From: Alteraquisediminimonas sediminicola
GTDB taxonomy: Bacteria > Pseudomonadota > Alphaproteobacteria > Sphingomonadales > Sphingomonadaceae
Reading direction: 5' to 3'
DNA length: 64,000 bases
Assembly (NCBI RefSeq): GCF_019740335.1
Contig: NZ_JAHXZS010000001.1
Coordinates: 682,001-746,000 of the forward strand
The notes under the pieces were generated by a model. It searched no databases, was not told where the DNA came from, and was given only the letters and a program-made list of their open reading frames with translations. Of this stretch, positions 7,939-16,306 are shown one piece after another (within the stretch, counting starts at the first letter, position 1; each line of letters starts with the position of its first letter). A program made the translations under genes and the position numbers.

Positions 7939-9051
7939 TCAGTCCGCACGAATGCGGGTAAAGGCTTCTTCGTACAGCGGCTGGAGTTCCGGATTATAGG
8001 CGGCATATTCGCATTTCGCGAGCACGTCCGCCGGCGGGAAAATCACCGGATTATTCTTATATTCTGCTGGCATCAGCGCCTTCGCCGCTTCATTGGGCGT
8101 CGGATAGAGAATGGTCTCGCTGATCTTCTTGCCTGCCTCGGCATCCAGCAGATAATTGATGAACGCATGGGCGTTTTCAGGATGCGGCGCGCCCTTGGGG
8201 ATCGCCAGATTGTCCGAATTGAACTGGCTGCCTTCCTTGGGAATGACAAAATCGATGTCCGGATCTTCCTTCATGATCTGGGCAATGTCGCCATTATATT
8301 CGAGCACGAGATCAACCTCGCCCGACAACAACAAATCCTGACCATTGTCTTCGTGGAAGGCCTTCACATTGGCCTTTTGCTTTTTCAGCATGGCCTCCAG
8401 CTCCGGCATCATTTCCTTGGTCACGCCATTGACGCTATGCCCCTTATATTTGGCGGCAAGGCGGAAGAGATCGCCCGCCTCGGACAGCAAGGCAATCCGG
8501 CCCTTATATTCATCGCTGTCGAGCAACACCTTCCAGCTATCCGGCTTGGCATGTACCTTGGACTTGCGATAGCCGATGCCCAAGGTCAGCCAGGTATAGG
8601 GCATGGAATAGGCGCGGCTGGGATCGTACGAGACATTTTTGAACGCCTCGCCGACATTTTTGAAATTCGGAATCTTGGTATGATCGAGCGGCATCAGCAT
8701 TTCTGCCTTGACCATCCGTTCGACAAAATCATTGCTTGGCACGATCACATCGAAACCGGGATTACCCGCACGCAGCTTGGCGAATAATTCGTCATTGGTA
8801 GCAAACAGGCTCATGTTCACATCAATGCCGGACGCGCCCCGGAAATCATCCAGCGTGGTTTCGCCGATATAGGTATCCCAATTGTAGAAATTGAGCTTTG
8901 GCTCTTCCTTGCCGCCCGCGGCCTTGTCTCCGCCTTTGCTACAGGCCGCAAGTCCCCCGGTGAAGCTGATGCCAATGGCGGCTGCGCCTAGACTCTTCAG
9001 CAAAGAGCGTCGGCCCATGATCGAATCCCGCAACAACGACATTTTATCCAT
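7939..9051 (-). CDS. potD: Polyamine-binding periplasmic lipoprotein
   Basis: 370 residues. AGGAG stands 8-10 nt before the ATG at 9051. After a short lead, MGRRSLLKSLG gives a twin-arginine-like start, and the hydrophobic stretch ends in the lipobox LAAC, so the protein is predicted to be lipid-anchored rather than freely periplasmic. The mature part matches PotD/PotF: LNFYNWDTYIG, GFDVIVPSNDF, MPYTWLTLGIGY and a C-terminal PTPNEAAK. It is the first gene of the operon. Substrate (putrescine versus spermidine) is not resolved. Confidence 0.92.
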   Translation of the reverse strand: MDKMSLLRDSIMGRRSLLKSLGAAAIGISFTGGLAACSKGGDKAAGGKEEPKLNFYNWDTYIGETTLDDFRGASGIDVNMSLFATNDELFAKLRAGNPGFDVIVPSNDFVERMVKAEMLMPLDHTKIPNFKNVGEAFKNVSYDPSRAYSMPYTWLTLGIGYRKSKVHAKPDSWKVLLDSDEYKGRIALLSEAGDLFRLAAKYKGHSVNGVTKEMMPELEAMLKKQKANVKAFHEDNGQDLLLSGEVDLVLEYNGDIAQIMKEDPDIDFVIPKEGSQFNSDNLAIPKGAPHPENAHAFINYLLDAEAGKKISETILYPTPNEAAKALMPAEYKNNPVIFPPADVLAKCEYAAYNPELQPLYEEAFTRIRAD

Positions 9052-9106
9052 AGCTCGACTCCTGTGATGTCATGGCGTCTACATATGGGGTTAGCTTATG
9101 GCATTG

Positions 9107-9135
9107 ATAAATTAGAGCAAGCCCATTTGTGTCAA
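9107..9135 (-). promoter_or_regulatory. Candidate promoter of the pot operon
   Basis: On the minus strand a perfect -35 hexamer TTGACA lies at 9135-9130, overlapping the stop codon of the photolyase gene, 80-odd bp before the potD start. The -10 at 17 bp spacing (ATTTAT, 9112-9107) is poor, so this is a candidate only. It would allow the pot operon to be transcribed independently of the photolyase gene upstream. Confidence 0.35.
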
Positions 9136-10544
9136 TTTTTTTGCAACTGCGAAGACGCCGCCATCGCCCGCGTCCGCGCCGCCATATGGCCGATGATCTT
9201 GCGCGGATAGGCTTTGGGCCGGACCCCGAATTCCTCCGGATCATGGATATAAGGATCGCGCAAATCCGCCAGTTCCGGCACCCATAACCGAATATAGGCA
9301 CCACAATCGAACTTCTCCGATTGGCCCAAGGGCGCCATGATCCGGCCAAAGGGATTGGATTCAAACCCGGTCCCGGCGATCCACTGCCAACCGACAGAAT
9401 TATTGCCATAATCAGCATCGACCAGCGTATCCCAGAACCAGCGTTCGCCACAGCGCCAGTCAATCAAGAGATGCTTGACGAGAAAGCTCGCCACCAGCAT
9501 CCGAATGCGATTGTGGACATAGCCCGTCGCCCATAATTCCCGCATCCCCGCATCGATGATCGGATAGCCGGTCATGCCGCGCTGCCATGCCTTTAGATCG
9601 CGGGCGGCGGCCTCATCCTGATCCGGCCTGCGCCATGGAAACGCGCCCCGCGCCGCGCGGCCATCGACCCAGCCATAATCCGGGGACTGATCGATCATAT
9701 TGATCCCGAAATCGCGCCAGCCGACCTCGCGCAGATAGGGCGCAGCACCCTCGCCCGCTTCGCGTGCCGCGACATGCCAGATGAGCGCGGGCGAGATTTC
9801 CCCGAAATGCAGATGCGGCGACAGGCGCGATACGCCCATCACCTTGCCGGGAAAGTTCCGGTCCTCATTATAGGCATCGATATGCGGCAGAAAATCACGC
9901 AACCGCTGCTTGGCCGCCTCTTCGCCCGGCTGCCAATATTCGCCGAACGACGCCGCCCAATCGGGGTTGCGCGGCAATAGGGACCAGTCATCCAGCACGT
10001 CGCTGTCCGGCCAGAGGGTCGGCGCAGGGATCGCCTGTGGCGCGGCCAAGGGCTTGGGCGGCGGCATATGCTGGAGCAACGCCTTCCACCAAGGGGTAAA
10101 CATACGATAGCGGCTATCGGTTTTCGAGCGCACCAGCGCAGGCGGATAGAGCACCGCGCCTTCATGCACATTAAGTTTCATGCGCGCCGCCACGGCCTGT
10201 TCGGCGGCCTTGTGCCAAGGTTCATAATGGCGGGTCGCATGCACCGCCACCGCGCCGGTCTCTGCCGCCAATTGGGCAAGGACATCCGCGCTATTCCCTT
10301 TGCGCAGGATCAGGCGCGATCCCTTGGCCCTGAGACTCGCGTCAAAGGCGGACAGGCTGTGATGCAGCCACCATCTCCCCGCCCCCATGACCGCATAATC
10401 CCCCGCAGCCGCATCATCCAGGACATAGACCGGCAATACCGGATGCCCGCTTTCGACGGCGGCGACCAATGCCGCCTGATCGGACAGGCGCAAATCCTGA
10501 CGGAGCCAGAGGATGACGGGGGTAGCAGATGATTGGGTCATCAC
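9132..10544 (-). CDS. phrB: Deoxyribodipyrimidine photolyase (class I)
   Basis: 470 residues, typical for class I CPD photolyases that use FADH and a folate antenna to split UV-induced pyrimidine dimers. The N-terminal Rossmann-like antenna domain begins ILWLRQDLRLSDQAAL. The FAD-binding C-terminal domain shows FPGKVMGVSRLSPHLHFGEIS, then the helices with MRELWATGYVHNRIRMLVASF and DADYGNNSVGWQWIAGTG, where the tryptophans of the electron-transfer chain and the dimer-binding residues lie. It precedes potD on the same strand but has no functional tie to it. An inverted pair of hairpin repeats occupies the DNA upstream of its start. Confidence 0.96.
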   Translation of the reverse strand: MMTQSSATPVILWLRQDLRLSDQAALVAAVESGHPVLPVYVLDDAAAGDYAVMGAGRWWLHHSLSAFDASLRAKGSRLILRKGNSADVLAQLAAETGAVAVHATRHYEPWHKAAEQAVAARMKLNVHEGAVLYPPALVRSKTDSRYRMFTPWWKALLQHMPPPKPLAAPQAIPAPTLWPDSDVLDDWSLLPRNPDWAASFGEYWQPGEEAAKQRLRDFLPHIDAYNEDRNFPGKVMGVSRLSPHLHFGEISPALIWHVAAREAGEGAAPYLREVGWRDFGINMIDQSPDYGWVDGRAARGAFPWRRPDQDEAAARDLKAWQRGMTGYPIIDAGMRELWATGYVHNRIRMLVASFLVKHLLIDWRCGERWFWDTLVDADYGNNSVGWQWIAGTGFESNPFGRIMAPLGQSEKFDCGAYIRLWVPELADLRDPYIHDPEEFGVRPKAYPRKIIGHMAARTRAMAASSQLQKN

Positions 10545-10592
10545 GCTTCACTATCCCGTTGGGCGATAAAGTCCATTTTTGTTTAGCCCCGC

Positions 10593-10836
10593 GTTTTTGT
10601 TTACCCCTCAGGCGCCGGGCGCGGGCATCCGCCCGCTTGGCTACGCCGCAATAAGCGGCGGTGGCCGTTCGGCCTTGCGGCTGCTAACGCAGCCGTTGGC
10701 GGGGGATAGCAAGGTCAGTCCTTGGAAATGGCCACCAACGGCACACAGTGCCGCAAGCGCGAACGCGCGCCCGAGCTTATTGCGAGGAAGCCAAGGCGGC
10801 GGATGCCGCCGCCCGGCGTTTGAGGGACAAACAAAA
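10593..10836. repeat. Dispersed four-hairpin element, copies B1 and B2 as an inverted pair
   Basis: Fills most of the 304-bp gap between the korB stop and the photolyase start. B1 (about 10600-10729) is on the minus strand and B2 (about 10731-10832) on the plus strand, joined at their 5' ends, so the arms can also pair with each other. B1: stem IV 10621-10636; stem III CGCCGC/GCGGCG with loop TTATT (plus 10644-10660), fully paired where other copies have two G/A mismatches; stem I CGGCTGC/GCAGCCG. B2: stem I CGGCAC/GTGCCG, stem II GCGC-GAAC-GCGC, stem III as in copy A, stem IV GGCGGC-GGAT-GCCGCC (10795-10810). Beyond B1 the terminal motif TTTTTGTTTA(G)CCCC is duplicated (10576-10590 and 10594-10607). 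Confidence 0.85.
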
Positions 10837-10848
10837 AAGTGAAACCAC

Positions 10849-11889
10849 TCAACCGAAAACAGTGTTGTCCTTCTCGACCGTCCAGGTCTGCCCCTTGGCG
10901 AGCAGGCTTTGCAGGTCCGGGGTCTTGCCCTTCGAGACTTCGATATTCTGGGCGATGACGGCGCTGTCATAGGTTGGGCGCGGATCGTCGAAGATCACGC
11001 CCAACGCAATCGGGAAGCCATCGACCAGACGCAGGTCGATCAACATATGGGCGACCGAGCGGTTCTTGACATCATGGACGATGACGCCAGCCGCTTCCCA
11101 ATCGCCATCGACAACATCGACCGTCTTGAGATGGAGTTCTTTCCGATCAAGGGCGATGCCCTTCTTGCCGCCGTCGAACAGCATCGGCTTGCCATTTTCC
11201 AGCCACAGCTGGTGCGGACCGGCATTGGCCTTTTCGGTGAACGGCGCGAACACATCGTCATTATACACGATGCAATTCTGGAAGATTTCCACGAACGCCG
11301 CGCCCTGATGGGCGTGGGCCGCCTTCAGCACTGTCGGCAGATTCTTGTTCGTATCAATCGCCCGGGCAATGAAACGCGCACCCGCACCCATCGCAAAGGC
11401 GCAAGGCGTGGCTGGACGATCGACCGAACCGAACGGCGTCGACGGGCTCTTCGTGCCCACCTGGCTGGTCGGTGAATATTGCCCCTTGGTCAGGCCGTAA
11501 ATCTCGTTGTTGAACAACAACAACTGGCAGTTCAGATTGCGACGCAGCAAATGCATCGTGTGGTTGCCGCCGATCGACAGCGCATCGCCATCGCCGGTGA
11601 TGATCCACACATCCAGTTCCGGATTCGCGAGCTTCACCCCCGTCGCGACCGCGCAGGCGCGACCGTGAATGGTGTGGAAGCCATAGGTTTCCATATAATA
11701 TGGGAAGCGCGACGAGCAGCCGATACCCGATACGAACACCGTCTTTTCCGGGCTGACGCCCAGTTCCGGCATGGTGCGCTGCACCGCCTTCAAAATGGCA
11801 TAGTCGCCGCAGCCGGGGCACCAACGCACTTCCTGATCGGTTTCCCAATCCTTGGGCGTCGTCTTGGCGATAGTGGTCATATCGTTCAT
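10849..11889 (-). CDS. korB: 2-oxoacid:ferredoxin oxidoreductase, beta (TPP-binding) subunit
   Basis: 346 residues. WCPGCGDYAIL near the N-terminus and the thiamine-diphosphate motif GDGDALSIGGNHTMHLLRRN followed by NNEIYGLTKGQYSPTS identify the beta subunit of 2-oxoglutarate ferredoxin oxidoreductase. The enzyme converts 2-oxoglutarate and CoA to succinyl-CoA with reduction of ferredoxin. It overlaps korA by ATGA. The two-subunit KorAB type is found in aerobes and is relatively oxygen-tolerant. No ferredoxin gene is adjacent in this window. Confidence 0.93.
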   Translation of the reverse strand: MNDMTTIAKTTPKDWETDQEVRWCPGCGDYAILKAVQRTMPELGVSPEKTVFVSGIGCSSRFPYYMETYGFHTIHGRACAVATGVKLANPELDVWIITGDGDALSIGGNHTMHLLRRNLNCQLLLFNNEIYGLTKGQYSPTSQVGTKSPSTPFGSVDRPATPCAFAMGAGARFIARAIDTNKNLPTVLKAAHAHQGAAFVEIFQNCIVYNDDVFAPFTEKANAGPHQLWLENGKPMLFDGGKKGIALDRKELHLKTVDVVDGDWEAAGVIVHDVKNRSVAHMLIDLRLVDGFPIALGVIFDDPRPTYDSAVIAQNIEVSKGKTPDLQSLLAKGQTWTVEKDNTVFG

Positions 11890-13760
11890 GCGAGCGACTC
11901 CTCGATTGCAACTTCAAGTTCGGCGATGGTGAATGGCTGGCCGGAAACCTTGTTCACGGGCTTGGCATCAACCAGATATTGATCGCGCAGCACGGTTTTC
12001 AACTGGCCCGTGTTCATTTCCGGCACGATGACCTTGTCATAGCTATGCAGCAATTCGCCCATATTCTTCGGCATCGGCCAGATGTGGCGGATGTGAATAT
12101 GGCTCACATCCAGCCCCTTGGCGCGGGCGCGGCTGACGGCCTGATGGATCGCGCCATAGGTCGAACCCCAGCCGACGACCGCGAGCTTGCCGCCCGCCGC
12201 GCCGATGCACACATCCTGATCGGGAATGCTGTTGGCGATGCCGTCGACCTTGGCCTTGCGGATGTCGGTCATGGCCTGATGGTTGGCAGGCGAATAATCG
12301 ATATGGCCGGTGTCGATCTGCTTTTCGATGCCGCCGATGCGATGGATCAGGCCCGGTGTCCCCGGCTTGACCCAAGGCCGCGCGAGCTTTTCATCGCGGG
12401 AGAACGGCTTGAACCCGCCTTCCGGCACGGTGTCGAGGAACTTGACCGGGAACGGCTTGTAGGTCGACATATCCGGCACGGCCCAAGGCTCTGCCGCATT
12501 GCCGATATAGCCATCGGTCAACAACATGACCGGGGTCATATATTGCACCGCGATCCGCACTGCCTCAATCGCGCAATCAAACGCATCCGAAGGCGAACGT
12601 GCGGCGATGACGGGCATCGGCGCATCGCCGTTGCGGCCATAGACCGCCTGATACAGATCCGATTGCTCGGTCTTGGTCGGCAGGCCGGTCGACGGGCCGC
12701 CACGCTGGCTGTTGACGATGACGAGCGGCAATTCGGTCATGATCGCAAGGCCGATGGCTTCGCCCTTCAACGCGATCCCCGGCCCCGAAGACGAGGTCAC
12801 GCCCAATTGGCCCGCATAGCTTGCGCCAATGGCCGAGGCGATAGCGGCGATTTCGTCTTCCGCCTGAAATGTGGTGATCCCATATTCCTTGAGCGCCGAC
12901 AGATAATGCAGGATCGAAGACGCAGGCGTGATCGGATAGCCGCCGAAGAACATCGGCATGCTCGCCAATTGCGTGCCCGCGACCAGACCATAAGCCACGG
13001 CCTCTGCACCCGTGATGGTGCGATACAGGCCGGGGGCAACCGGGGCTGGATTGACGTGATGACGCTTGACCTGACCACCGATTTCGATGGTTTCGCCATA
13101 AGCATGGCCTGCGTTCAGCGCGGCGATATTGGCATCGGCCAGCACTTGGTTCTTCTTGAACTTGCCGTTCAGCCAATCGATCATCGGCTGACGATCACGG
13201 TCGAACATCCACAAGGCGAGACCGAGCGTCCACATATTCTTGCAGCGCAGCGCCTCTTTATTGCCAAGGCCAAAGGGCTTGACCGCATCAAGGGTGAGCT
13301 GGGAAATGTTGAACTTGACGAGCTGCCATTTGTTCAGGCTGCCATCGTCGAGCGGGTTGACCGTGTAACCGGCCTTTGTGAGGTTGCGGGCGGTGAATTC
13401 GCCTTCATCGGCGATGATCAGGCCACCCGGCTTCAAATTGCCGACATTGGTCTTCAACGCCGCCGGGTTCATCGCGACGAGCACATCCGGCGCATCGCCC
13501 GGCGTATCGATCGCGCCCGAACCGAAATTGATCTGGAACGCCGACACGCCAAAGGTCGTGCCCTGCGGCGCGCGAATTTCAGCGGGGAAATCCGGGAATG
13601 TCGCAAAGTCATTGCCCGACAGCGCAGATGAAAGCGTGAACTGCCCACCCGTGAGCTGCATGCCGTCGCCACTATCGCCTGCGAAGCGGACAACGATTGA
13701 TTCGTCATTCTGAATTGCGGCGGAACTGCCGGATTCCAGCGTCTGAGCGACTGATGCCAT
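11886..13760 (-). CDS. korA: 2-oxoacid:ferredoxin oxidoreductase, alpha subunit (gamma-alpha fusion)
   Basis: 624 residues from the ATG at 13760, chosen because AGGAA lies about 8 nt upstream; the frame is open 33 nt further without a better site. The N-terminal gamma domain contains VRFAGDSGDGMQLTGGQF. The alpha (pyrimidine-binding) domain follows, with GGYPITPASSILHYLS, FQAEDEIAAIASAIGASYAG and SSGPGIALKGEAIG, and then a C-terminal transketolase-like domain. This fused form pairs with KorB downstream. The likely role is an alternative to 2-oxoglutarate dehydrogenase in the TCA cycle; substrate is inferred from similarity to KorA. Confidence 0.93.
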   Translation of the reverse strand: MASVAQTLESGSSAAIQNDESIVVRFAGDSGDGMQLTGGQFTLSSALSGNDFATFPDFPAEIRAPQGTTFGVSAFQINFGSGAIDTPGDAPDVLVAMNPAALKTNVGNLKPGGLIIADEGEFTARNLTKAGYTVNPLDDGSLNKWQLVKFNISQLTLDAVKPFGLGNKEALRCKNMWTLGLALWMFDRDRQPMIDWLNGKFKKNQVLADANIAALNAGHAYGETIEIGGQVKRHHVNPAPVAPGLYRTITGAEAVAYGLVAGTQLASMPMFFGGYPITPASSILHYLSALKEYGITTFQAEDEIAAIASAIGASYAGQLGVTSSSGPGIALKGEAIGLAIMTELPLVIVNSQRGGPSTGLPTKTEQSDLYQAVYGRNGDAPMPVIAARSPSDAFDCAIEAVRIAVQYMTPVMLLTDGYIGNAAEPWAVPDMSTYKPFPVKFLDTVPEGGFKPFSRDEKLARPWVKPGTPGLIHRIGGIEKQIDTGHIDYSPANHQAMTDIRKAKVDGIANSIPDQDVCIGAAGGKLAVVGWGSTYGAIHQAVSRARAKGLDVSHIHIRHIWPMPKNMGELLHSYDKVIVPEMNTGQLKTVLRDQYLVDAKPVNKVSGQPFTIAELEVAIEESLA

Positions 13761-13956
13761 TCCAATTTCCTGCGTCGTTATATGGCAAGTCAATTGCCAC
13801 TTTGCTCCACTCCCCTAGGACAGAGCAGGCCTCTCCTCAACGAAGAAATGCTGCACCCTGTCCCAGAAAGACTTGGGTTCTAGCCTAATTTGCGCTTGAT
13901 CGAAAACAGCTAAAGTGAAACCAGCCCATCATCACCACGCCAGATCAGGAATCCCG

Positions 13957-14448
13957 ATGTCGAACAGCTTTGCCCATTTGCCCTATCGCCCCTGCGCCGG
14001 GATCATGCTGCTGAACCGCGAAGGTCTGGTTTTCGTAGGCCAGCGCGCAGACAGCAGCGCCGATGCATGGCAGATGCCGCAAGGCGGGGTGGACAAGGGC
14101 GAAGACCCGCTCGATGCCGCCATCCGCGAGGTCGGCGAAGAAACCGGCATCCGCGCGGATTTGATTCGCCTGATCGCCCAATCTTCCGAGGAGCGCTTTT
14201 ACGACCTGCCGGATGATCTGATCGGCAAATTATGGAAGGGCAAATATCGTGGCCAGCGGCAAATCTGGTTCCTGATGCGCTTCCTTGGCCATGATGACGA
14301 TGTGAACATCATGACCGAGCATCAGGAATTCCGCGCGTGGCGCTGGGCCGAACCGGAACAGGTGCCGCAATTGATCGTATCGTTCAAACAGGCACTGTAT
14401 CACGACATTCTTGATGAGTTCCGCCCACTGATCGGCCCGGCAGAATAA
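13957..14448 (+). CDS. rppH: RNA pyrophosphohydrolase (Nudix)
   Basis: 163 residues from the ATG at 13957, with AGGA a few nt upstream (an ATG 42 nt earlier gives a His-rich extension not seen in the family). The Nudix box fits GX5EX7REUXEEXGU: GGVDKGE, DPLDAAI, REVGEETGI. The start YRPCAGIMLLNREGLVFVGQR and the segment WQMPQGGVD are typical of RppH/NudH. The enzyme removes pyrophosphate from mRNA 5' ends, triggering decay; some homologues prefer dinucleoside polyphosphates. It diverges from korA. Confidence 0.94.
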   Translation: MSNSFAHLPYRPCAGIMLLNREGLVFVGQRADSSADAWQMPQGGVDKGEDPLDAAIREVGEETGIRADLIRLIAQSSEERFYDLPDDLIGKLWKGKYRGQRQIWFLMRFLGHDDDVNIMTEHQEFRAWRWAEPEQVPQLIVSFKQALYHDILDEFRPLIGPAE

Positions 14449-14507
14449 CGCAAAAATCGCGCAATAGTTAACACAAAAATGGCCTATTAACCTCAAAAAC
14501 TGTCGGA

Positions 14508-14526
14508 TTAATTTACAAGTAACCAT
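14508..14526 (+). promoter_or_regulatory. CtrA-like site upstream of the sigma-54 promoter
   Basis: TTAA-TTTACAA-GTAACCAT matches the alphaproteobacterial CtrA consensus TTAA-N7-TTAAC with one mismatch (G for T). It sits about 35 bp upstream of a sigma-54 promoter in an AT-rich, TTAA-rich stretch (14459-14560). Binding is inferred only; short AT-rich motifs also arise by chance. Confidence 0.3.
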
Positions 14527-14560
14527 GTCTGTTAATGCCGAAATCGCAATTTTCCGGGAT

Positions 14561-14576
14561 TGGCACGGTGCTTGCT
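14561..14576 (+). promoter_or_regulatory. Sigma-54 (RpoN) promoter
   Basis: TGGCACGGTGCTTGCT is a full match to the -24/-12 consensus TGGCACG-N4-TTGCW. The -12 cytosine is at 14575, which puts the transcription start near 14587, directly at the ATG of the following small gene (14588). That gene would then be nearly leaderless. I spotted no second match of this quality, though the scan was by eye. Confidence 0.75.
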
Positions 14577-14587
14577 TATAGATTTTC

Positions 14588-14809
14588 ATGATAAGCAAAA
14601 TCGCCCGCCTCTTTCAGATCAAAACCCGCTTTGAAGCATGCGCGGTGATTTATGCGCTGTCCGTCGGCGCGGTCGAACGCGGCGAACATTATCTGCATCA
14701 ATATCCGGGCAATATGGGCTGGGTATTCTTTTCGGTGTGCACCTTCTCGGTCTTCATCGCGGGCGGCGTCTTGTTCGACAGCATCCGGGACAAGTCCGCC
14801 GTAAAATAA
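14588..14809 (+). CDS. Small membrane protein under sigma-54 control
   Basis: 73 residues. The N-terminal half is amphipathic and charged (MISKIARLFQIKTRFEAC). One clear hydrophobic segment lies near the C-terminus, MGWVFFSVCTFSVFIAGGVLF, followed by a polar tail. There is no Shine-Dalgarno, in keeping with a start site at or next to the ATG predicted from the sigma-54 promoter just upstream. I do not recognise the family. Codon use matches the neighbours. The main reason to accept it is the promoter placed exactly at its start, plus 45 bp spacing to folA. Confidence 0.6.
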   Translation: MISKIARLFQIKTRFEACAVIYALSVGAVERGEHYLHQYPGNMGWVFFSVCTFSVFIAGGVLFDSIRDKSAVK

Positions 14810-14854
14810 GGTGCGGCCTTTCCTTCCGCGCCCACCCGGGCTAGTTCAGGCTAC

Positions 14855-15331
14855 ATGCCACCGATCATCTTCATCCTCGCCCGCGCTGTGAACGGCGTCA
14901 TCGGCCTTGACGGCCAATTGCCCTGGCACCTCCCCGCCGATCTCAAACGGTTCAAGGCGCTGACCATGGGCCAGCCGATGGTGATGGGGCGCAAGACATT
15001 TGAGAGCTTCCCCAAGCCCCTGCCCGGTCGCCGCCATATCGTCCTCACCCGCGACCATGATTGGCAGCGCGAAGGGGCCGAAGTCGTCCATCATGCGAAT
15101 GAAGCCTTGGCATTGGCCAGCCAAGGCGACCCTGCGGCCATCTGGATCATCGGCGGGTCGGAAATCTTCAACCTGTTCATGGCGCGCGCCGATGGGATCG
15201 AACTGACCGAAGTCGATCTGGAGGTGCAGGGCGATGCATTCATGCCGCCTTTCGATGAACAGGACTGGAAAGAGACCGCGCGCGAGGATCATGACGGCTA
15301 TCGTTTCGTGACACTGGCAAGACGCGTTTAA
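14855..15331 (+). CDS. folA: Dihydrofolate reductase
   Basis: 158 residues, full length. Clear family signatures: ARAVNGVIGLDGQLPWHLPADLKRFK (NADPH and substrate loop with the catalytic Asp of PADL), VMGRKTFESFPKPLPGRRH and IWIIGGSEIFNLFM. It reduces dihydrofolate to tetrahydrofolate. It is followed 22 bp later by ribF, and both may belong to one transcript running into ileS. Confidence 0.97.
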   Translation: MPPIIFILARAVNGVIGLDGQLPWHLPADLKRFKALTMGQPMVMGRKTFESFPKPLPGRRHIVLTRDHDWQREGAEVVHHANEALALASQGDPAAIWIIGGSEIFNLFMARADGIELTEVDLEVQGDAFMPPFDEQDWKETAREDHDGYRFVTLARRV

Positions 15332-15353
15332 ACGCCCTATAGCGCCGCTCGTC

Positions 15354-16295
15354 ATGACAAGAATACACGGACAGGATCGGCTGGATCAGGCGCTGCGCGG
15401 CGGCGTGATCGCGCTTGGCAATTTCGACGGCTTCCACCTCGGCCATCAGGCCGTGGTCGGTCGGGCGGTGGCGCGCGCGCGGGAACTCGGCTGTCCGGCG
15501 ATTGTCGCGACCTTCGATCCGCATCCGATCCGCTATTTCCAACCGGACGCCGCCCCATTCCGCCTGACGACGCTCAATCAGCGCGAACATCTGTTCACGG
15601 CGGCGGGCGCGGATGCGATGATGATCTATCATTTCGCCGAAGAACTGGCAGGCGTCAGCGGCGTAGATTTCATCCATGATTGGCTGATCGACCGTGCAGG
15701 CGCGCGCGCCGTGGTGACGGGCGATGATTTCACCTTTGGCAAGGGCCGCGACGGCAATGTCGACCTGCTGCACAAGGAAGGCGAAGCGGACGGCCTGATC
15801 GTCGAAACCGTCGCGGCGGTGCGCGATGAGGAGGGCGTTATTTCCTCCAGTCGCATTCGCGATGCGCTGCGCGATGGCGACTGCGCGACCGCCGCGCGGC
15901 TGCTCACCCGCCCCTTTACGATTGAAGGCGCAATCCAGCATGGCGCAAAGCTGGGCCGCACCATCGGCATGCCGACCGCCAATATGGTGCTGGGCAATTA
16001 TGTCCGCCCGAAATACGGCATCTATGCCGTGCGGGGCCGCCTGCCCGATGGGCGCGTGCTGAATGGCGCGGCGAATATCGGCATTCGCCCCAGCTTCGAT
16101 CCGCCGATTGAATTGCTGGAAACCCATTTCTTCGATTTCTCGGGCGACCTGTACGATCAGATTCTCGAAATCGAGCTGATCGCCTATCTCCGCCCGGAAG
16201 CAAAATTCGACAGTCTTGATGCGCTCACGGCCCAAATGCGGGCCGATTGCGATCAGGCACGGCAAATCCTTGCCGATTACCCCATCCTTGCCTAG
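15354..16295 (+). CDS. ribF: Bifunctional riboflavin kinase/FAD synthetase
   Basis: 313 residues. The N-terminal FMN adenylyltransferase domain has GNFDGFHLGHQAVV (the HxGH nucleotidyltransferase motif) and ISSSRIRDALRDGD. The C-terminal riboflavin kinase domain has GRTIGMPTANM and PKYGIYAVRG. It makes FMN and FAD from riboflavin. ileS follows 11 bp downstream; ribF-ileS-lspA is a widespread gene order. Confidence 0.97.
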   Translation: MTRIHGQDRLDQALRGGVIALGNFDGFHLGHQAVVGRAVARARELGCPAIVATFDPHPIRYFQPDAAPFRLTTLNQREHLFTAAGADAMMIYHFAEELAGVSGVDFIHDWLIDRAGARAVVTGDDFTFGKGRDGNVDLLHKEGEADGLIVETVAAVRDEEGVISSSRIRDALRDGDCATAARLLTRPFTIEGAIQHGAKLGRTIGMPTANMVLGNYVRPKYGIYAVRGRLPDGRVLNGAANIGIRPSFDPPIELLETHFFDFSGDLYDQILEIELIAYLRPEAKFDSLDALTAQMRADCDQARQILADYPILA

Positions 16296-16306
16296 AGCCT
16301 GTGACC

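Noticed and set aside
11979-13631. Open frame of 550 codons antisense to korA
   Set aside because: korA is unmistakable on the other strand; the antisense product is Arg/His/Asp-rich with no domain, a typical shadow in high-GC DNA.
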